Of a DNA stretch of 64,000 nt, positions 33,534 to 42,065 are shown piece by piece. Each line of letters starts with the position of its first letter. Position 1 is the first letter of the stretch. The notes under the pieces are model-generated. The model saw nothing but the letters and a program-made list of their open reading frames with translations. It was not told the DNA's origin and searched no databases. The stretch covers positions 1-64,000 of the forward strand of contig DATMMX010000032.1 of assembly GCA_035569495.1 (NCBI GenBank), given 5' to 3'. Both the position numbers and the translations under genes were made by a program. This DNA is from DASRDZ01 sp035569495 (GTDB lineage Bacteria > Chloroflexota > Dormibacteria > Aeolococcales > Aeolococcaceae).

Positions 33534-36500
33534 AGCCCGTCGGATATCAGAGCCGTTTCCACGAGAACTCGGACGTCCTCCTGCTCACCGGGGAGCAGGA
33601 CTGGGTGACCTGGGACCTCGAGACCTACGACTACGCGTTCGAGAACTTCTACCACCCCTTCGTCGGCAGGCTGATCGGCCGCATCAACGACGCCACCGGC
33701 GACCCCATCGCCGCGGCGCTCGACCCCACCACGCTCGACGGCTGGACCACTCCGTATTCGTCGAGCGAGTACACGGTGGGCAGCGCCGCCACCTCGGTGA
33801 CGCTGTCGCCCAAGGCGATCGACCTCGACCACGCGCTGCCCTACGCCGGCTACAACTGGGAGCTGCTGTACCACATCCCCGTCGCCGTGGCCGTGCACCT
33901 CTCGCAGACGCAGCGCTTCGCGGAGGCGCAGAAGTGGTTCCACTACGTCTTCGACCCGACGTCGAAGGAGACCACGATCGCCGCCCCGGCGCGGTTCTGG
34001 AAGTTCCTCTACTTCCGCAGGAACCCCGCCAAGTTGGACCTGACGGCTCTGCTGACGCTGCTGAGCACGCCCAACGGCGACCTGAACGCGGATCAGCTCC
34101 GCGACAAGAACGACGTCATCACCGCCTACCAGGCGAGCATCCACCACGCCTTCATGCCCTTCGCGGTGGCCCGCTCACGCGCGGTCGCCTTCCAGTACTA
34201 CGTGGTCATGAAGTACCTGGACAACCTCATCGCATGGGGTGACAGCCTGTTCGCGCAGATGACAATCGAGACGGTCAACGAGGCGACGCTGTGCTACGTG
34301 CTCGCCGCCAACCTGCTCGGTCCGCGGCCGCAGCGGGTGCCGCCGGTGGGCACGACCGGGGCGAAGTCGTTCAACGACCTCAAGAGCACGCTCGACCTGA
34401 TGAGCAATGCGCTGGTGCAGCTCGAAGGCCAGTTCCCCTTCAACATCACCGCGCCCGCGCCGGCCGGCGGCGACGGCGACACCGGCGCGCTGTTCGGCCT
34501 GGGCCGCTCGCTGTACTTCTGCATCCCGCCCAACGCCAAGCTGCTCGGCTACTGGGACACCGTCGCGGATCGCCTCACCAAGATCCGCAACTGCGAGAAC
34601 CTGCAGGGCAAGGTCCAGCTCATGCCGCTCTTCGACCCGCCCATCGATCCCGGGCTGCTGGTCAAGGCGGCCGCGGCCGGGCTCGACATCGGCAGCGTGG
34701 TCAGCGGCCTCAACCAGCCGGTCAGCGCGGTGCGTGCGCCGCTGCTGATCCAGAAGAGCCAGGAGCTGTGCAGCGAGGTGCGCGCCTTCGGGACCGCGCT
34801 GCTCGCCGCCATCGAGAAGGGCGACGCCGAGCACATGGCCCAGCTTCGCCAGACCAACGAGATCACCATGCAGCAGCTGGTGCAGAACGTGCGCTTCCTG
34901 CAGTGGAAGCAGGCGCAGGCGGCCACCGAGGCGCTGGTGCGCACCCGCGCCACCGCGGTGGAGCGCTACACGTTCTACCTGCGCCTGCTGGGGCTGGCGC
35001 CGGATCCCACCACCGTCCCCGCGACGTTCGCCATCGACCACGGCGTCGAGCTGACCGAGGACACCTTCGACGACGTCTACCGCGACCTGGTCGCCCGCTA
35101 CGACCTGCCCGTGCCGGTCAAGGCGTACCCGCAGTTGCAGATCGCCCAGGGCGGTTCGCCGGCGACGCAGTCGGGCGCGTCCGGCAGTGGGCCGCTGTAC
35201 CTCAACAACAACGAGGACGCCGAGCTCAACCAGCACATGCCGACGGCGCGCGACGAGCACCTGGCGTCGTCCATCGTCGAGACGGCGGCCGCCCCGCTGT
35301 CGATGATCCCCACGGTCAACGTCGACCTGCACTGGTGGGGGCTGGGCGCGCACTCGAAGGTGTTCGGCGGCGACGTCCTGGCCGACAGCGTCAGGACCGC
35401 GGCGTCGATCCTGCGCCTGCTGGCGACGTGGCAGCAGGACCAGGGCCAGATGGCGGCGCGCACCGCTGGCTACCAGCGTCGCGCCGACGAGTGGATGCTG
35501 CAGGCCAACCTGGCCGCGCGCGAGCTGGTGCAGATCGGCCGCCAGCTGCTCACCTCGCTGATCACCGAGCAGGCGGCGTCGCACGAGTACCAGAACGCCA
35601 AGGCGCAGGTGGGGCAGAGCCAGGAGGTGCTCGCCTTCCTGCAGAGCAAGTTCAGCAACGAGGAGCTCTACGGCTGGATGCAGGGACAGCTCTCCGACCT
35701 CTACTACCAGTACTACCGCTTCGCCCTCGACACCGCGCGCAAGGCGGAGGCAACCATGAAATGGGAGCTGATGCGTCCCGAGCTCGACGCGGTGACCTAC
35801 GTGCAGCCCAACTATTGGGACAGCGGACACCAGGGCCTGCTCAGCGGCGAGGCGCTCTCCCTGGACGTCAAGCGCATGGACCTCGACTACCACGACTACA
35901 ACCGGCGCGAGCTGGAGCTGACCAAGCACGTGTCGCTGCGCCGCCTCGATCCGGTGGCGCTGCTGGCGCTCAAGGCCACCGGCACCTGCACGGTGACCAT
36001 CCCCGAATGGCTCTACGACAGCGACTGCCCCGGGCACTACATGCGCCGCATCAAGACGGTGGCGGTGTCGATCCCGTCGGTGGTGGGTCCCTACACCAGC
36101 GTCAACTGCACGCTCGACCTGCAGCACAGCTCGGTGCGCGTGTCACCGGTCGCGGGCGCAAGCTATCCGCGCGACACCACCCACGACGACCCGCGCTTCG
36201 TCGACTACTACGGCAACGTGCAGACGGTGGTGACCAGCGGCGCGGTGTCCGACAGCGGCATGTTCGAGACCAACCTGCGCGACGAGCGCTTCCTGCCCTT
36301 CGAGGGTGCGGGCGCGATCAGCACCTGGGACCTCTCGCTTCCCGGCGTGCCCAGCTTCGACCACGCGACCATCAGCGACGTCATCCTGCACGTGCGCTAC
36401 ACCGCGCGTGACGGCGGCCAGGCGCTGGCGACGCATGCGGTGCCGCACCAGCTCCCGCCGGCGGGCGGCATCGGCGACCCGACGCCCGCGCTCGCGCTGC

Positions 36501-36820
36501 TGCTCAGCCTGCGCCACGACTTCCCCACCGAGTGGTACGCCTTCACCACCGGGGCCGCCGACTTCAGCGCCCAGCTCACCATGGACCACTTCCCCTATGC
36601 TGTGCAGGGCGCAACCCTGACCATCGATTCGATCACCCTGTACGCGAGCAGCGGCGCCGCGCTGGCGCAGGTGACCCTGCCGGTGCCGGCGGCCATGGCC
36701 AACGACCTGCACACCACGCGGACCACCACGCTGGACCTGCCGGCCGACGCGCAGGTGCTGACTCGCGAGGCGAAGAAGGAGGTCTTCGCCGTGATCACCT
36801 ACAGCGCGCACCTGCCGTGA
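33530..36820 (+). CDS. Tc toxin TcA, C-terminal part (pore and TcB-binding domains)
   Basis: The product is 1096 residues from ATG 33530, with an ATGA overlap with the previous stop and GGGGAG eight bases upstream, so it is an independent gene rather than a frameshift product. Near residue 110 is NWELLYHIPVAVAVHL..TQRFAEAQKWFHYVF, the conserved region that opens the C-terminal part of TcA. Long helices at about 587-743 (GGDVLADSVR, then RADEWMLQANLAARELVQIGRQL, FLQSKFSNEELYGWM) correspond to the translocation channel. The rest, from about 820, is beta-rich (TVTIPEWLYDSD, then HYMRRIKTVAVSIPSVVGPYTSVNC) and matches the TcB-binding domain. YenA1/YenA2 of Yersinia entomophaga are another split TcA, broken elsewhere. 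Confidence 0.9.
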   Translation: MKPVGYQSRFHENSDVLLLTGEQDWVTWDLETYDYAFENFYHPFVGRLIGRINDATGDPIAAALDPTTLDGWTTPYSSSEYTVGSAATSVTLSPKAIDLDHALPYAGYNWELLYHIPVAVAVHLSQTQRFAEAQKWFHYVFDPTSKETTIAAPARFWKFLYFRRNPAKLDLTALLTLLSTPNGDLNADQLRDKNDVITAYQASIHHAFMPFAVARSRAVAFQYYVVMKYLDNLIAWGDSLFAQMTIETVNEATLCYVLAANLLGPRPQRVPPVGTTGAKSFNDLKSTLDLMSNALVQLEGQFPFNITAPAPAGGDGDTGALFGLGRSLYFCIPPNAKLLGYWDTVADRLTKIRNCENLQGKVQLMPLFDPPIDPGLLVKAAAAGLDIGSVVSGLNQPVSAVRAPLLIQKSQELCSEVRAFGTALLAAIEKGDAEHMAQLRQTNEITMQQLVQNVRFLQWKQAQAATEALVRTRATAVERYTFYLRLLGLAPDPTTVPATFAIDHGVELTEDTFDDVYRDLVARYDLPVPVKAYPQLQIAQGGSPATQSGASGSGPLYLNNNEDAELNQHMPTARDEHLASSIVETAAAPLSMIPTVNVDLHWWGLGAHSKVFGGDVLADSVRTAASILRLLATWQQDQGQMAARTAGYQRRADEWMLQANLAARELVQIGRQLLTSLITEQAASHEYQNAKAQVGQSQEVLAFLQSKFSNEELYGWMQGQLSDLYYQYYRFALDTARKAEATMKWELMRPELDAVTYVQPNYWDSGHQGLLSGEALSLDVKRMDLDYHDYNRRELELTKHVSLRRLDPVALLALKATGTCTVTIPEWLYDSDCPGHYMRRIKTVAVSIPSVVGPYTSVNCTLDLQHSSVRVSPVAGASYPRDTTHDDPRFVDYYGNVQTVVTSGAVSDSGMFETNLRDERFLPFEGAGAISTWDLSLPGVPSFDHATISDVILHVRYTARDGGQALATHAVPHQLPPAGGIGDPTPALALLLSLRHDFPTEWYAFTTGAADFSAQLTMDHFPYAVQGATLTIDSITLYASSGAALAQVTLPVPAAMANDLHTTRTTTLDLPADAQVLTREAKKEVFAVITYSAHLP

Positions 36821-36833
36821 CCGGCGCAGTGCG

Positions 36834-36864
36834 TTGACCGAGGGCGTTGGACAAACCGTATGAT
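36834..36864 (+). promoter_or_regulatory. Possible bluB promoter
   Basis: TTGACC at 36834-36839, a 19-base spacer and TATGAT at 36859-36864. This lies after the TcA stop at 36820, so bluB need not be read from the toxin operon. The spacer is longer than ideal. Confidence 0.4.
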
Positions 36865-36878
36865 CGGTGCTGTCATCC

Positions 36879-37631
36879 ATGGCCAGCCCTTCCCCCGACC
36901 CCGCCGGCGACGCGCACCGGTATGCCTTTCCAGACGGCGATCGCGACGCCGTGTACCGCGCCATCCATCAGCGGCGCGACGTGCGGCTGTTTCGCTCCGA
37001 CCCCGTGCCCGACACGGCGCTTGCGCGACTGCTGACGGCGGGCCATCGGGCGCCGTCGGTGGGCTTCATGCAGCCGTGGAACTTCCTGGTGATCCGTTCG
37101 GCGGCGACCAGGCAACGTGTCAGGGATCTGTACCTGCGCGAACGGCAGGCGGCCGCGTGCTTCTTCGACGAGCCGCGCCGATCCCAGTACCTCGGCCTCA
37201 AGCTCGAGGGCATCTGCGAGGCGCCCGTGAACGTGTGCGTTACCTGCGACCCCACGCGCGGCGGCACCCAGGTGCTTGGTCGCAACAGCCAGCCCGAGAC
37301 CGACGTGTACAGCACCTGTCTTGCCGTGGAGAACATCTGGCTCGCCGCGCGCGCCGAGGGTCTCGGCGTGGGCTGGGTGAGCATCCTCAAGGCGGGCGAG
37401 CTGCGCGAGATCCTGGCCATCCCGCCGCACGTCATACCGGTGGCGTACCTGTGCATCGGCTGGCCGGTGGACCTTCCCGCGCGTCCGATGCTGCAGGACG
37501 TCGGCTGGCGCGAGCGCCTGTCCCTCGACAGCGTCGTCCGCGGTGAGCGGTTCGACATCGCCGCCGACCTGGAGGCGGGTGCGCTGGCGAATGCGGAGGA
37601 CGAGCTGACCAGGTGGTCAGCGCCGGGCTAG
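36879..37631 (+). CDS. bluB: 5,6-dimethylbenzimidazole synthase (BluB)
   Basis: The product has 250 residues from ATG 36879; a GTG at 36867 is an alternative. It is a nitroreductase-fold flavoenzyme that fragments reduced FMN with oxygen to make dimethylbenzimidazole, the lower ligand of vitamin B12. BluB-type signatures are YRAIHQRRDVRLF near residue 25, LLTAGHRAPSVGFMQPWNF near 50, the lid region DEPRRSQYLG, and EGLGVGWVSI with CIGWP near the end. No other cobalamin gene is in the window, so it may serve corrinoid remodelling or a pathway encoded elsewhere. It is convergent with the cation-efflux gene, whose stop is five bases away. Confidence 0.9.
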   Translation: MASPSPDPAGDAHRYAFPDGDRDAVYRAIHQRRDVRLFRSDPVPDTALARLLTAGHRAPSVGFMQPWNFLVIRSAATRQRVRDLYLRERQAAACFFDEPRRSQYLGLKLEGICEAPVNVCVTCDPTRGGTQVLGRNSQPETDVYSTCLAVENIWLAARAEGLGVGWVSILKAGELREILAIPPHVIPVAYLCIGWPVDLPARPMLQDVGWRERLSLDSVVRGERFDIAADLEAGALANAEDELTRWSAPG

Positions 37632-37635
37632 GTGC

Positions 37636-38586
37636 TCAGGCGGTCGGCGTCAGCACGGTGGCCGGCTGCGGCGCTCGCGTGCGCGGGATGAATCGCACCT
37701 GACGGACTGACGGAACCGCCTGCAGAACCGCATTCTCAACCTGCGCACCGATGGTCGCGGCCACATCCATGGTCATGGTTGCGGCCACCCGTGCCTCGAC
37801 GTCGACCAGCAACGACCGCCCCATCCACCGCCCGCGCACGGTGGCGTCCTCGATCTCGGGGACGGTGAGGACCGCGTCGCGCGCGGCCGTGATGTCCGCG
37901 TCGTCGACGCCGTCCATCAGGCGGTGGACGATCTGCGCGGTCACCTCGTAGCCGACGTGGAGGATGAAGAGGGTCACGGCGAATCCGGCGATGGGATCAC
38001 CCCAGCGCTGGCCGGTGGCGACGAGCACCAGTCCGACGAGAGCGCCGAGCGACGACAGCGCGTCCAGCCACGAGTGTTTCGCCTCGGCCTGCAGCGTCGC
38101 GGATTGGATGCGCCTGCCGATGGTGGCCTTGTAGCGTGCCACCAGCTGATTGCCGATGATGCCGAGGGCCGCCGCGGCGATGCCGAAGCCGAGATGCGAC
38201 GGCGTGCCGCCGCCGACCAGCTTGCGATAGCTCTCGTACCCGGCGAACACCGCGCTGCTCAAGATGACCAGGGCGACGCCGAGGCCGGCGAGGTCCTCGG
38301 CCCGCTCGTACCCGTAGGTGTATCGCGCGCTCGGTGGTCGCCGGGAAACCCGGAAGCCGATGAAGACGACCGCTGACGTCGAGACGTCGGCCAGGTTGTG
38401 CAACGCGTCGCCGAGCAGCGCCACCGAGCCGGTGACGATGGCCATGGCCAGCTCCAGGCCGCCGGTGACCGCCAGACCGATCGCGGACACGCCGATCGCC
38501 CGGTTGGCGGCGCGCCGGTGACCCCGCTCGTCGTGTCGAGCGGTCCCAGCGGCGTCGCGGTGCCGGGACACGAGCGGCGCCGTCAT
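37636..38586 (-). CDS. Cation diffusion facilitator (CDF) metal efflux protein
   Basis: The product has 316 residues from ATG 38586, which overlaps the stop of the ArsR gene. Six transmembrane helices are expected. Metal-site motifs are LLGDALHNLADVSTS in helix II and EAKHSWLDALSSLGALVG in helix V, with the usual His/Asp set (HN..D and H..LD). A cytoplasmic C-terminal domain follows from about residue 215. These proteins exchange zinc, cadmium, cobalt or iron for protons. Metal identity cannot be fixed from the motif alone. Its regulator is the upstream ArsR-type gene. Confidence 0.9.
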   Translation of the reverse strand: MTAPLVSRHRDAAGTARHDERGHRRAANRAIGVSAIGLAVTGGLELAMAIVTGSVALLGDALHNLADVSTSAVVFIGFRVSRRPPSARYTYGYERAEDLAGLGVALVILSSAVFAGYESYRKLVGGGTPSHLGFGIAAAALGIIGNQLVARYKATIGRRIQSATLQAEAKHSWLDALSSLGALVGLVLVATGQRWGDPIAGFAVTLFILHVGYEVTAQIVHRLMDGVDDADITAARDAVLTVPEIEDATVRGRWMGRSLLVDVEARVAATMTMDVAATIGAQVENAVLQAVPSVRQVRFIPRTRAPQPATVLTPTA

Positions 38587-38939
38587 CCCGCCGGACCGTG
38601 GTCGGGCAGATCCTGCGCGACGTGGTCGGCGTGGTACAGCGCTTCGCGCAGCAGCTGCACGACGTGCACGTCCTCGGCGGCATAGAAGATGCGCGTGCCC
38701 TCGCGCCGGGTCCGCACCAGCCGGGTCAGGCGCAGCTTGGCGAGATGCTGGGAGACGGCCGCCGGCTGGACGCCGACCAGCTCGGCGAGCTGGCCGACCG
38801 AGTACTCGCCGTGGAGCAGCGCCCACACCACCCGCAGGCGCGTGCCGTCGCCGAGGAGCTGAAAGGTGCGCACGGCGACCTCCACCTGGTCATCCGTGGG
38901 CATGTCGAGCCGGGCGCCTTCCTGCATATCTGCATCCAT
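38583..38939 (-). CDS. ArsR/SmtB-family metal-responsive repressor
   Basis: The product has 118 residues from ATG 38939; an in-frame start at 38957 lies upstream of the -10 box and is less likely. The winged helix has FQLLGDGTRLRVVWALLHGEYSVGQLAELVGVQPAAVSQHLAKLRLTRLV in order, and the recognition helix ends at residue 70 or so. C-terminal residues H.H, D and H (EDVHVVQLL, ALYHADHVAQDLPDH) could form an alpha-5 type metal site as in zinc sensors. It sits in front of and overlaps the CDF gene, so it very probably represses this operon until metal is in excess. Confidence 0.9.
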   Translation of the reverse strand: MDADMQEGARLDMPTDDQVEVAVRTFQLLGDGTRLRVVWALLHGEYSVGQLAELVGVQPAAVSQHLAKLRLTRLVRTRREGTRIFYAAEDVHVVQLLREALYHADHVAQDLPDHGPAG

Positions 38940-38951
38940 GCGCAGATAGTA
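38927..38951 (-). promoter_or_regulatory. ArsR operator palindrome overlapping -10 box and start codon
   Basis: A perfect seven-base inverted repeat, TATCTGC at 38927-38933 and GCAGATA at 38942-38948, separated by eight bases. The minus-strand -10 box TACTAT is read from 38951 to 38946, and the ATG (38939-38937) lies within the spacer. A bound dimer would block both transcription and a leaderless start. Confidence 0.6.
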
Positions 38952-39001
38952 GCGCAAGGGAGGCGCCTGGCACGTGGCGCCGGTTGCCGCGGGTGGTCGG
39001 T

Positions 39002-39035
39002 TAGAGTTTCCTGATGATCATAGCCATGGTCATCA
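39002..39035 (+). promoter_or_regulatory. Promoter and operator of the MFS-TetR operon
   Basis: TAGAGT at 39002-39007 is a candidate -10 box. It is followed by a 24-base near-perfect palindrome: TGATGATCAT (39012-39021), AGCC, ATGGTCATCA (39026-39035), with one mismatch per arm. This size and symmetry suit a TetR-family dimer, and a TetR gene is the second gene of the operon. Confidence 0.55.
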
Positions 39036-39063
39036 TTGGTGCCCGCCGGCCGGTGCCGGGGCG

Positions 39064-40308
39064 GTGACGACCGCCGCGGGAGCGCCCCCCGCAACCGAGG
39101 AGGGCGCCGTCGACTGGAAGCGCAACGTCGTCGCGCTCTTCGTCGGCCAGGTCGCCGCCATGTTCGGCCTGAGCTTCACCTTCCCGTTCATCCCCCTGTT
39201 CCTGCGCAACGAGCTGCACATCACCGACGCGCACCAGCTCGCCGTCTGGTCGGGCGTTGCCTCCGCTGGGCTGGGCGTCGGCCTCTTCGTCTCCGGGCCG
39301 GTGTGGGGCATGGTCGCGGATCGCTACGGGCGCAAGCCGATGCTGATGCGAGCCATGCTGGGCGGCGCCATCACCGTGCTGGGCATGGGGCTGTCCACCA
39401 ACGTCGCCGAGCTGGTCATCTTCCGCATCGCCTTCGGCCTGCTCTCGGGGACGACGCCGGTGGCGATCGCCCTCGCCGCCGCGGAGACGCCCACCGAGCG
39501 CATGCCGTTCGCACTGGGCTGGATCAGCGCCGCGGGCGCCTTCGGCACCGCGCTCGGTCCCGCTGTGTCGGGCGCGGTCGCGGGCTTCCTCGGCCTTCGC
39601 GCAACCTACTTCGTCGGTGCGGCGATCGAAGCCTGCGCCGTCATCCCCGTGCTCCTGCTGGTGCGGGAGACACGACGTCCGCGTCACATCAGTGGCGAGC
39701 CACGGCGCGCGGGAGGCTGGCGCGATGTGCGCGCGCTCGGCCGGCACACCATGGGAATCATCAGCCTGCTGCTCGTCGTCCAGGCGCTCTACCTGACCGT
39801 GTCCGGGGCGATGCAGCCGTTGCTGGTGCTGCGCATCGTCGCGCTCTACACCGCGGCGGCAACGGTGATCACCGGAGTCGCGTTCACGCTGAGCGGAGCC
39901 GGCACCGGTTTCGCCGCGGCGCTGTACTCGCGAGCAGCGGGACGCACGGGCCATCGTCGCGCCGCCGTCATCGCGACGCTGCTCATGGCCGGCGCGGTCA
40001 TCGCCATGGCCTCGGGTGGATCGCTGTTCGTCATCCTCCCCGCGGTGACGCTCTTCGGCATCGCCAGCGGCACCCTGGCACCGGGCATCGCCACCATGCT
40101 GAGCCTGGAAACACCCGTGCACATCCGCGCAACCGTGTTCGGCTTCGTGCAGAGTGCGACGGCGGTCGGGCTGATCGTCGGGCCGCTGCTGGCCAGCGCG
40201 GTCGCCGCAGCGTCCGGCCCCGCGGCGGGGCTGGTCGCCGCGTCCGGCGTCGCCCTGCTGGCAACGCTCACCCTCGCCGCCCTGGGTCGCCTGTCGCGGC
40301 TAAGCTGA
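39064..40308 (+). CDS. Major facilitator superfamily drug-type efflux transporter
   Basis: The product is 414 residues from GTG 39064; the frame upstream runs through the operator, so earlier starts are unlikely. It has twelve predicted helices with the MFS loop 2-3 signature GMVADRYGRKPMLMRAMLGG near residue 80 and RIAFGLLSGTTPVAIALAAAETP in helix 4, which resembles motif C of drug/proton antiporters. A central cytoplasmic loop follows residue 195 and a second half of six helices ends the protein. Export of a toxic small molecule is likely; the drug is unknown. The stop overlaps the start of the TetR gene (TGATG). Confidence 0.87.
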   Translation: MTTAAGAPPATEEGAVDWKRNVVALFVGQVAAMFGLSFTFPFIPLFLRNELHITDAHQLAVWSGVASAGLGVGLFVSGPVWGMVADRYGRKPMLMRAMLGGAITVLGMGLSTNVAELVIFRIAFGLLSGTTPVAIALAAAETPTERMPFALGWISAAGAFGTALGPAVSGAVAGFLGLRATYFVGAAIEACAVIPVLLLVRETRRPRHISGEPRRAGGWRDVRALGRHTMGIISLLLVVQALYLTVSGAMQPLLVLRIVALYTAAATVITGVAFTLSGAGTGFAAALYSRAAGRTGHRRAAVIATLLMAGAVIAMASGGSLFVILPAVTLFGIASGTLAPGIATMLSLETPVHIRATVFGFVQSATAVGLIVGPLLASAVAAASGPAAGLVAASGVALLATLTLAALGRLSRLS

Positions 40309-40904
40309 TGCGCGTGCGTGCACGCGCAGTGAACACCGAGCAGGTGCTGGCCGCGGCCGATCGGGTGGCGCGGCGGGACGGCATCGACGGGCTGACCATT
40401 CGAAGGCTCTGCGACGAGCTCGGGGTCACCGCGCCGAGCATCTACGTCCACTTCGCCAGCAAGGACGACATCGTCGAAAGGCTGGTCAACAACATCCTCG
40501 GCCAGGTCCACCATCCAGAGGCCGGCAGCGGCGACTGGCTCGACCGGCTGCGCGAATTCATCGTCAGCGTCTTCGACCAGGTGGCTCCGTACCCCGGCCT
40601 GGCCGGGCGCATCGCGCGCCGGCTGCCGACCACGCCCTCGTCGCAGCGCAATGCCGAGTACCTCGCCGAGCTCTTCCGCGACGCCGGGCTCAGCGACGCC
40701 GACCGGGCACAGGTCATGCCCACCCTGCTCGTCTTCACCTGGGGCCACCTGCTCGGCGGCGAGTCCGACTGGACGATCGGCGGCGGCCAGAGGCTCACCT
40801 CGCAGGCCTCGCGCGAGCGCTACCTCTGGGGCCTCGACCACCTCCTCGACTCGTTCCGCCGCCACCACATCGGGGCCCTTGACAGCAAGGCTAGCGCGCG
40901 TTAG
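40308..40904 (+). CDS. TetR-family repressor
   Basis: The product has 198 residues. The N-terminal helix-turn-helix is VLAAADRVARRDGIDGLTIRRLCDELGVTAPSIYVHFASKDDIVERL in sequence, ending at about residue 59. The remainder is a helical ligand domain resembling the TetR_C tetracycline-repressor type (GLAGRIARRLP, then LLVFTWGHLLGGE). It overlaps the transporter gene by three bases, and the 24-base palindrome upstream of the transporter is its probable site. It should derepress the pump when the exported compound binds. Confidence 0.9.
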   Translation: MRVRARAVNTEQVLAAADRVARRDGIDGLTIRRLCDELGVTAPSIYVHFASKDDIVERLVNNILGQVHHPEAGSGDWLDRLREFIVSVFDQVAPYPGLAGRIARRLPTTPSSQRNAEYLAELFRDAGLSDADRAQVMPTLLVFTWGHLLGGESDWTIGGGQRLTSQASRERYLWGLDHLLDSFRRHHIGALDSKASAR

Positions 40905-40962
40905 CTTTGCTCCCGCTGGGCGCCCCAGGGCGGCTCGTGGTCAACGGATTGGAGGACTGCCG

Positions 40963-42063
40963 GTGAGGCCGTACGACATCGTCTCGACGGACTCCCATCT
41001 CGAGGTGCCGCCCGACCAGTGGGGGCCCTACGTCGATGCCGAGTTCAGGCAGTTCGTGCCAAAGGTGGTCCGCCTCCCCGACGGCAGCGGCGATGCGTGG
41101 GAGATGCCCGGCGCGGGCCTGGTCCCGCTCGGCCTGCAGTTCGCCATCACCCGGCCCGGCGTGGAGAACCGCTACAAGTACTCGCGGCCGACGGGCATCA
41201 GCTACGGGCCCGGCCTGGCCGGCACCGGCGACGGCCACAGCCGCCTCCGCGAGATGGACGAGGACGGCGTCGACGCCGACGTGCTCTTCCCCGCCGTGTT
41301 CGGCACGCGCGGCGTCAACCTGCCGGTGGAGGCCGACGCCGCCATCTGCCGCGGCTACAACGACTGGCTGTCGCAGGAGTACACCGCCGCCGATCCGGAG
41401 CGCCTGCTCGGACTCGCGCTGCTGCCCAAGGGCGGCATCGAGGAGGCCATCGCCGAGATGCGCCGCGTCGCCGGCCGGCCCGGCATCTACGGCGTGGTCA
41501 ACTTCCCGGAGTGCGAGCCGGGCGACGATCGCTTCTTCGAGGCGGCGCTGGAGCTGGGAATCCCCCTGTGCTCGCATGGCTCTTTCCCCGCGCCGCGCGT
41601 GGAGTGGCCACCCAAGGGCGTCGAGCTCGACCTCAGCAAGTCGATGAACGCCACCGCTGCACTGAAGTACATCCTCTCGGGCGTCTTCGACCGGCTGCCC
41701 GATCTGAAGATCTTCTGCGCCGAGACCTTCTGCGGCTGGCTGCCCTACGCGTACGAGCAGGTGGACGCCTGGTACCAGGACCACGGCCTGTGGGTGAACG
41801 CCGACCTGCCGCGGCTGCCCAGCGACTACATGAAGCGCCACTTCCGCTGGAGCTTCATCGTCGACCCCATGGCGGTGCGGTTGCGCCACACCATCGGCAT
41901 CGACACCATCATGTGGTCCACCGACTTTCCGCACATGAACACCGACTGGCCGATGTCGCTGCAGAGCATCGAGGAGCAGATGGGCGGCATCCCCGCCGAC
42001 GAGCGGCGCCGCATCGTCCGCGACAACGCCGTCGAGCTCTTCAACCTCCCCGCGGCGAACTGA
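40963..42063 (+). CDS. Amidohydrolase-family metal-dependent hydrolase
   Basis: The product has 366 residues from GTG 40963, preceded by GGAGGA six bases upstream. The fold is an amidohydrolase-2 TIM barrel, as in aminocarboxymuconate-semialdehyde decarboxylase-like enzymes. STDSHLEVPP near residue 6 supplies a D-x-H-like first site. YNDWLSQEY follows near 133, then CSHGSF near 205 and AETFCGW near 250. WSTDFPHMNTDWP near 312 carries the late catalytic aspartate. These features suggest an active hydrolase or decarboxylase, but the substrate is unknown. A close paralogue follows three bases later. Confidence 0.85.
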   Translation: MRPYDIVSTDSHLEVPPDQWGPYVDAEFRQFVPKVVRLPDGSGDAWEMPGAGLVPLGLQFAITRPGVENRYKYSRPTGISYGPGLAGTGDGHSRLREMDEDGVDADVLFPAVFGTRGVNLPVEADAAICRGYNDWLSQEYTAADPERLLGLALLPKGGIEEAIAEMRRVAGRPGIYGVVNFPECEPGDDRFFEAALELGIPLCSHGSFPAPRVEWPPKGVELDLSKSMNATAALKYILSGVFDRLPDLKIFCAETFCGWLPYAYEQVDAWYQDHGLWVNADLPRLPSDYMKRHFRWSFIVDPMAVRLRHTIGIDTIMWSTDFPHMNTDWPMSLQSIEEQMGGIPADERRRIVRDNAVELFNLPAAN

Positions 42064-42065
42064 CC

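Noticed and set aside
33500..33560. TcA split as a sequencing frameshift
   Set aside because: The junction is a clean ATGA overlap with a ribosome site, and the N part ends in an ordinary low-complexity tail. A frameshift would not create these features.
18980..36820. Contractile injection system or phage tail
   Set aside because: No sheath, tube, baseplate or ATPase genes; domains are those of Tc toxins.
36820..36900. An attachment-site copy of the tRNA-Thr(GGT) 3' end after the toxin operon
   Set aside because: No stretch resembling the tRNA 3' end was found in this gap.
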